This document shows positions 59,513 through 64,000 of a stretch of DNA of 64,000 nucleotides, piece after piece (position 1 is the first letter of the stretch; every line of letters starts with the position of its first letter). Source of the DNA: Bacteroidota bacterium (GTDB taxonomy: Bacteria > Bacteroidota > Bacteroidia > Bacteroidales > Lentimicrobiaceae); NCBI GenBank assembly GCA_009773455.1, contig WSXU01000002.1, forward strand, positions 186,001 through 250,000, in the 5' to 3' direction. The notes under the pieces are model-generated. The model worked only from the letters and a program-made list of their open reading frames with translations, was not told where the DNA came from and searched no databases. Both the position numbers and the translations under genes were made by a program.

Positions 59513-59717
59513 GCGCATCTTATCTTCTGATGCGCGCATAAGAAGAGCAATCCCCCACAACCACCGGTGGCTTCGATACGATTTGCATTCAGCTGTTTAA
59601 AACTCCCAAAAAAAAAGCAAATCACTCAGCCACCTCAGCCTTCCTTTCTGGTTTATATACTTACTCTTCTCCTTACTCCATACTCCTTACTCCTTACTCC
59701 TTACTCCTTACTCATAT
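59513..59717. repeat. Inverted repeats and ACTCCTT heptamer array
   Basis: GCGCATC (59513-59519) pairs with GATGCGC (59529-59535), and CTTAT in the loop could pair with ATAAG at 59538-59542. At 59669-59717 are seven heptamers: ctcctta, ctccata, ctcctta four times, ctcatat. This 332-bp gap between the phosphatase and permease genes has no gene. Confidence 0.75.
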
Positions 59718-59734
59718 GCTCACTTTGACTCTAT

Positions 59735-61495
59735 TCAGGAACCAATGGCCCGATCCCTGAGCCGGCTGTGCTTCGCTCCGTAAACAAAATACAGCACCAG
59801 CCCGATTACCAGCCATATGAGGAACCTGAGCCAGTTGGTAATACCCAGCTGTGACATCAGGTAAAAGTTCGTTATGAGTCCCAGCGCCGGGATCAGTGAC
59901 AATTGATTCTTAATGGCCAGGAAAGTGACAATTACGGCAACAACCAGGAAAGAATAGTGAGGAATTTTGTGTTGAAATACATCCCAGAAGGATTCTCCGG
60001 GTAAACGGCTGAAGTCAATTAACGACCTGAGATCTTCCGGATCAAGATTTCTCAGCAAAACGAAAACCCCAAGCCAGATCAGCGGCAACCAGTAACGGCT
60101 GTTCACATAAGGGACTCTGAATTTACCGCTGCCGCGCCTGCCCAGGTTGCCAACAGGTGTTTTCTTTCCGTCAAGGATAAGGATTCCCCCCGAAACCAGG
60201 ACAAAGGCAAACAGGGTTCCTATACTGGTCAGGTCGGTGACTTCGGTAAGGTTCATAAACAGGGTAGGAACGGCTACCAGTATTCCGGTTACTATGGTGG
60301 CAAAACCCGGTGTATGATACCTGGGATGCAGTCTCGAGAAGACAGGGGGCAACAGACCGTCGCGGCTCATACTCATCCAGATGCGGGGTTGTCCCATCTG
60401 GAAAACGAGCAGAACACTGGCCATGGCGATGACAGCACTCAGGGCGATGATTCCGGAGAGTTTGGTCAGGTGCAGCTTGTCGAATACAAAAGCAAGGGGA
60501 TCGCTCACTCCCAGCAGGTGGTAACTGACCATTCCGGTCAGCACCAGGCTGATGGCCACATACAAAACTGTTGTTATAATGAGCGAATAAATCATTGACC
60601 GGGGCAAATCGCGCTGCGGATTCTTACACTCCTCGGCAGTGGTTGAAATGGCATCGAAGCCTATGTAGGCGAAGAATACACCCGACACCCCTTTCAGCAC
60701 ACCGCCAATGCCATTGGGTGCAAAAGGGCTCCAGTTGCCGGGATCAACATAAAACGCCCCGACAGCTATGACCATCAGCAAAATGGCCACTTTCAGCAGC
60801 ACCATAATGTTGCCCGCACGCTTTGATTCTCTTATACCCCTGTATACCAACCAGGTAATAAGAATTACAATAGTAAAAGCAGGGAGATCGGCTATCATTC
60901 GCAAACCTCCGATGGCTGGCGCATGGGTCCATGCTCTGTAGGCTTCGCCCAGTTCACCGGGCAATTCACTCAGCGGAAGTCCGCCGGCCATGAGTTCAGT
61001 TGCTTCCCTGAAACCACGGGATGCACTAAGGTAGTCAATGGCAAGAAAATCAGGAATATTGACACCAATGCCTGAAAGTAAACCACAGAAGTATCCCGAC
61101 CATGAAATGGCGACTGCAACGTTGCCTACCGCATATTCCATGATCAGATCCCAGCCGATGATCCAGGCAACCAGTTCTCCAAAACTGGCATAGGCGTATG
61201 TGTAGGCGCTTCCGCTCAGCGGGATGGAAGAGGCGAACTGCGCATAACAGAGCGCTGAAAAGCCACAGGCGATGGCTGAAAATACAAACAACAGGGACAC
61301 TGCCGGACCGCCTGAAGCTGAGGCATTGCCGATGGTACTGAAAATGCCGGCGCCGATGATGGCCGCGATGCCGAAAGAGGTCAGATCCCGGACGCCAAGG
61401 TCCTTACGCATAGAGTGACCGGCATCCAGCTCCCGCCGGGAATGCGCCAGAATCATCTCGACAGACTTACGGCGGAACAACTGTTTGAACTGCAC
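59735..61495 (-). CDS. APC family amino-acid permease (CAT-type)
   Basis: A 586-residue permease with about 14 helices. The N-terminal DLTSFGIAAIIGAGIFSTIGNASASGGPAVSLLF and the helix with GSAYTYAYASFGELVAWIIGWDLIMEYAVGN are cationic-amino-acid-transporter (CAT) features. The unusually long second half resembles the cationic/YfnA-like subgroup. It probably imports an amino acid; which one cannot be told. It has its own promoter. Confidence 0.9.
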   Translation of the reverse strand: MQFKQLFRRKSVEMILAHSRRELDAGHSMRKDLGVRDLTSFGIAAIIGAGIFSTIGNASASGGPAVSLLFVFSAIACGFSALCYAQFASSIPLSGSAYTYAYASFGELVAWIIGWDLIMEYAVGNVAVAISWSGYFCGLLSGIGVNIPDFLAIDYLSASRGFREATELMAGGLPLSELPGELGEAYRAWTHAPAIGGLRMIADLPAFTIVILITWLVYRGIRESKRAGNIMVLLKVAILLMVIAVGAFYVDPGNWSPFAPNGIGGVLKGVSGVFFAYIGFDAISTTAEECKNPQRDLPRSMIYSLIITTVLYVAISLVLTGMVSYHLLGVSDPLAFVFDKLHLTKLSGIIALSAVIAMASVLLVFQMGQPRIWMSMSRDGLLPPVFSRLHPRYHTPGFATIVTGILVAVPTLFMNLTEVTDLTSIGTLFAFVLVSGGILILDGKKTPVGNLGRRGSGKFRVPYVNSRYWLPLIWLGVFVLLRNLDPEDLRSLIDFSRLPGESFWDVFQHKIPHYSFLVVAVIVTFLAIKNQLSLIPALGLITNFYLMSQLGITNWLRFLIWLVIGLVLYFVYGAKHSRLRDRAIGS

Positions 61496-61519
61496 TGGAC
61501 CGGACTTTGATTACAAAGC

Positions 61520-61527
61520 CAAATATA
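61520..61527 (-). promoter_or_regulatory. Predicted -7 element of the amino-acid permease gene
   Basis: On the minus strand TATATTTG, 25 bp before the ATG at 61495. Confidence 0.45.
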
Positions 61528-61615
61528 GAGCTTTTCTCAGACAGCACTATTATTCAGGTTTATCCTCCCTCAGAATAAAAAATTGGTAATTTTACATAGT
61601 ATAAAACCGCTTGTC

Positions 61616-63043
61616 ATGAAAAATCTCTTCCTGTTGTTCCTGTTGCTTGGTCTGGGCTGGTCATCTGCTGCACAAAAAAATGACGGTATAAGTTATGACC
61701 GTTACTTCACTGGTGAAACCATGCGTGTGGATTATTTCCATACCGGCACAGCCACCGAAGAACATTTTTCCATCGACCGGATCCTGAACGACGGATCATG
61801 GGCAGGAAGCAAAACAATGCTTAAAGATGAGCTGAACCGGGGATTGTATTTTTTCAGCATCACGGATACCATAAGCGGTACATTGCTTTACAGCCGTGGC
61901 TTCGCCAGTGTATTCGGCGAATGGCAGACCATTCCCGAAGCTGCTGAAAACTGGGGCACTTTCCATGAATCCCTCCGTTTTCCCTGGCCAAAACTACCGG
62001 TTAAACTCGTTATTGAAAAAAGGGATGCGAAAAATAACTTTGTTGCGATATGGTCAACCGTGATTGATCCGGAATCAAGAATAGTGAACCCTTCCCTGCT
62101 GAAGAGCCCGTATACATCTTTTTCATATTTTGAAAACGGGTCGCCCAACAATCACGTTGATATAGTAATCCTTGGTGATGGCTATACGGAAGCTGAAATG
62201 CCCAAATTTCACAAGGATGTGGCCATGCTCACTGATGAATTGTTCACTGTTGAACCCTTTAGGTCAAGAAAGTCCGATTTTAATGTCAGGGCTGTTGAAA
62301 CTCCTTCGGTCACCAGTGGTGTGAACAAGCCTCATCCGGGCGTATTTAACCGCACCCCGCTTTCAATGTCTTACGGGGCATTCGATTCAGAAAGGTATGC
62401 TTTGACTTACGACAACCGCACCATCCGGGATGTAGCCGCCACCGTTCCCTACGATTATATGTTTATCCTTATCAACGAAAGAACCTATGGCGGAGGTGGT
62501 ATATTCAATCTGTACTCCACGGTTGCAGCCGATAATAAGTTTTCACGATACATTTTTGTCCATGAATTCGGTCACTCTTTTGCTGCCCTGGCCGATGAGT
62601 ATTACACTTCGGATGTCTCCTACCAGGCACCGGAAATCACGGTGGAGCCTTGGGAACCCAATGTAACAGCATTGTTCGACCCGGCAAACCTGAAATGGAA
62701 AGAACTGGTAAAACCGGGAACCCCCATCCCCACCCCCTGGGGAAAAGAAGAATTCGATACATACAGTTTCGGAATACAGAAGGAACGCCGTGCCCTGCGT
62801 GCCGCCAATGTTGCGGAAACGGAAATGGAGAACCTGTTTGAAAGGGAAAAGAAAACCTCTCAGGAGATGTTTGATAAAAACAAATACAGGGATGCCACCG
62901 GAGCATTTGAAGGCGGCAACTATATGCAATTCGGCATTTACCGTTCAGCTCTTGACTGCATTATGTTTACCCGCAATAAGCAGGCCTTCTGCCCTGCCTG
63001 CAGCAGGGCGATATCTCAGGTGATTGAATTGTATTCAAGGTAA
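61616..63043 (+). CDS. Secreted M64-family (IgA peptidase-like) metalloprotease
   Basis: A 475-residue exported protein. It has a signal peptide (MKNLFLLFLLLGLGWSSAAQ), an N-terminal beta-domain, and the peptidase M64 core: VDIVILGDGYTEAEM at 181-195 and the zinc motif HEFGHSFAALADEYY with HEFGH at 316-320. NYMQFGIYRSALDCIM and FCPACSRAI near the C-terminus are the conserved Met-turn/Cys region. Similar genes in Bacteroidota degrade host or environmental proteins. The ATG at 61616 was chosen because it begins the signal peptide. Confidence 0.9.
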   Translation: MKNLFLLFLLLGLGWSSAAQKNDGISYDRYFTGETMRVDYFHTGTATEEHFSIDRILNDGSWAGSKTMLKDELNRGLYFFSITDTISGTLLYSRGFASVFGEWQTIPEAAENWGTFHESLRFPWPKLPVKLVIEKRDAKNNFVAIWSTVIDPESRIVNPSLLKSPYTSFSYFENGSPNNHVDIVILGDGYTEAEMPKFHKDVAMLTDELFTVEPFRSRKSDFNVRAVETPSVTSGVNKPHPGVFNRTPLSMSYGAFDSERYALTYDNRTIRDVAATVPYDYMFILINERTYGGGGIFNLYSTVAADNKFSRYIFVHEFGHSFAALADEYYTSDVSYQAPEITVEPWEPNVTALFDPANLKWKELVKPGTPIPTPWGKEEFDTYSFGIQKERRALRAANVAETEMENLFEREKKTSQEMFDKNKYRDATGAFEGGNYMQFGIYRSALDCIMFTRNKQAFCPACSRAISQVIELYSR

Positions 63044-63509
63044 CCATCTCACCTGTGGAGAGCCAGGAATGGTCTGGCTTCAGCAGATTCTGATTAACAA
63101 GACCGGATAGTAAATAACATTATCTGATAACCTTTACGCATGCTTTTGTCAATGTCCTCTCCGGAAAGCAACCCGAATCAGGCAGGAGCAACGTAAAAAC
63201 CGTTCATCACCCTGTTTCAACATTTCACCATTCTGATCCGGCTTTTCACCTTATTTGGTTTCCAATTGCTTAAAATTAAACTGAGTTTTGTAACTCCAAC
63301 GGACATTTTACGTCTGATCGGATACGCACACTTTAATTTACAGAACTGGACACTATAATTTCCTGCTTGAACGTTATTTAGTTTTATTCTACTGTATATT
63401 AGGTGTTTATCTGTTTGGCACAATAAATGTAAACGCAGGAAACAAGTGATTTGACAACCAGCGATATGCTCTGGCTTCATTTCTCAGGTTCACCAAAAAC
63501 CACAACGGC
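63044..63509. other. 466-bp intergenic gap, no gene or array seen
   Basis: I find no convincing coding sequence, heptamer array, strong hairpin or full promoter match. Short palindromic words occur but none with a stable stem. A TATA-rich stretch around 63340-63420 is A/T-rich. The promoter of the following ABC gene is not identified. Confidence 0.5.
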
Positions 63510-64000
63510 ATGATCCGGCTTAACGGCATTCATAAATCATACATCACCGGCAACAACACATTGCATGTGTTAAAGGGCATCGACCTGAACATCGGAGCCG
63601 GCGAATTTGTCTCCATCATGGGCTCTTCCGGTTCGGGGAAGTCTACGCTGCTTAATATCATCGGGATTCTTGATGAATACGACAACGGGGACTATTACCT
63701 CGACAATACACTGATCCGGAATCAGAGTGAAACCAAAGCGGCAGGCCTGCGAAACCAATACATTGGATTTGTATTCCAGTCATTCAATCTTATTTCCTTT
63801 AAGAATGCTATGGAGAATGTTGCCCTTCCGCTATACTACCAGAATGTAAGCCGAAAGAAGCGCAACCGCATTGCCATGGAATACCTTGAACGTATGGGGC
63901 TGGCCGAGTGGGCCGAACATATGCCCAATGAACTATCGGGAGGTCAGAAACAGCGCATCGCCATCGCCAGGGCACTGATTTCAAAACCAAAAGTGATCCT
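63510..64000 (+). CDS. ABC transporter ATP-binding protein (MacB/LolD type, partial)
   Basis: The first 163 codons of an ABC ATPase; the gene runs off the right edge. Walker A is SSGSGKST, the Q-loop is FVFQSFNLISFKNAMENVALP, and the signature is ELSGGQKQRIAIARALISKPKVIL. The pattern of MacB/LolD/FtsE-type export ATPases is clear. The ATG at 63510 gives MIRLNGIHKSYITGNNTLHVLKGI, which is a standard N-terminus. The membrane partner probably lies beyond the window. Confidence 0.93.
   Translation, partial: MIRLNGIHKSYITGNNTLHVLKGIDLNIGAGEFVSIMGSSGSGKSTLLNIIGILDEYDNGDYYLDNTLIRNQSETKAAGLRNQYIGFVFQSFNLISFKNAMENVALPLYYQNVSRKKRNRIAMEYLERMGLAEWAEHMPNELSGGQKQRIAIARALISKPKVI

Noticed and set aside
59461-59560. 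Possible tRNA gene because of GGTTCGAGC and hairpins
   Set aside because: No acceptor stem, D-arm or anticodon arm can be drawn around the motif.
63217-63480. 87-residue frame on the minus strand in the gap before the ABC gene
   Set aside because: The composition is not protein-like, there is no promoter and no recognisable motif.

Overview
The window looks like a chromosomal segment of a member of the Bacteroidota, probably a Bacteroidales-like lineage. The sequence shows Bacteroidota-type promoters (TAnnTTTG at -7), an ECF sigma/FecR pair followed by an STN-domain TonB receptor, a GLPGLI protein next to an outer-membrane beta-barrel protein, a type IX secretion C-terminal sorting domain, and lipoproteins with few Shine-Dalgarno-like sites. 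No rRNA, tRNA, CRISPR array, transposase or phage gene was seen. Both ends cut genes (an STN/TonB receptor on the left, an ABC ATPase on the right).

Layout. 0-8 kb: ECF sigma/FecR/TonB receptor, an aldehyde dehydrogenase, small secreted proteins, an HxlR regulator divergent from an NmrA-type oxidoreductase, and a DMT permease. 8.6-14 kb: housekeeping genes rplU-rpmA, serS, a TPR protein and rsmA, then a frameshifted gene remnant. 14-24.7 kb: a membrane TPR (TMTC-like) protein and a set for making and attaching an acyl group: fatty-acyl-AMP ligase, radical SAM/B12 protein, acyl carrier protein, KAS III, SDR reductase, GT2 glycosyltransferase and GNAT acyltransferase. 24.8-32.3 kb: a T9SS-exported SGNH-like protein, a GLPGLI/outer-membrane-protein pair and a divergent two-component system. 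32.4-43.7 kb: envelope glycan/lipid modification (flippase, FAAL-ACP fusion, two sulfotransferases, MBOAT, SGNH-like partner, WecE-type aminotransferase). 43.8-50 kb: the sufBCDSE-sufT operon. 50-64 kb: thiL, a four-helix-bundle (S23-type) gene, uvrC, PPK2, isoaspartyl peptidase, TauE-like, nucleoside-recognition, phosphatase, amino-acid permease, M64-type peptidase and an ABC ATPase.

The most striking feature is not a gene. About twenty intergenic sites carry short tandem arrays with a strict 7-bp period (a few have 8 or 9 bp). The unit sequences fall into several families, and the same families recur far apart and in both orientations. Arrays often begin or end within a few bases of a start or stop codon and are interrupted by small GC-rich hairpins. 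One pair of inverted arrays brackets the isolated, A/T-rich four-helix-bundle gene between thiL and uvrC. They resemble in form the short tandemly repeated repetitive (STRR) heptamers of cyanobacteria; I know of no assigned function for such arrays in Bacteroidota. A second layer of dispersed palindromes (TGAGC..TGTCGAA type, CCCGCC..GGCGGG type, and one that encodes part of a protein C-terminus) accompanies them.
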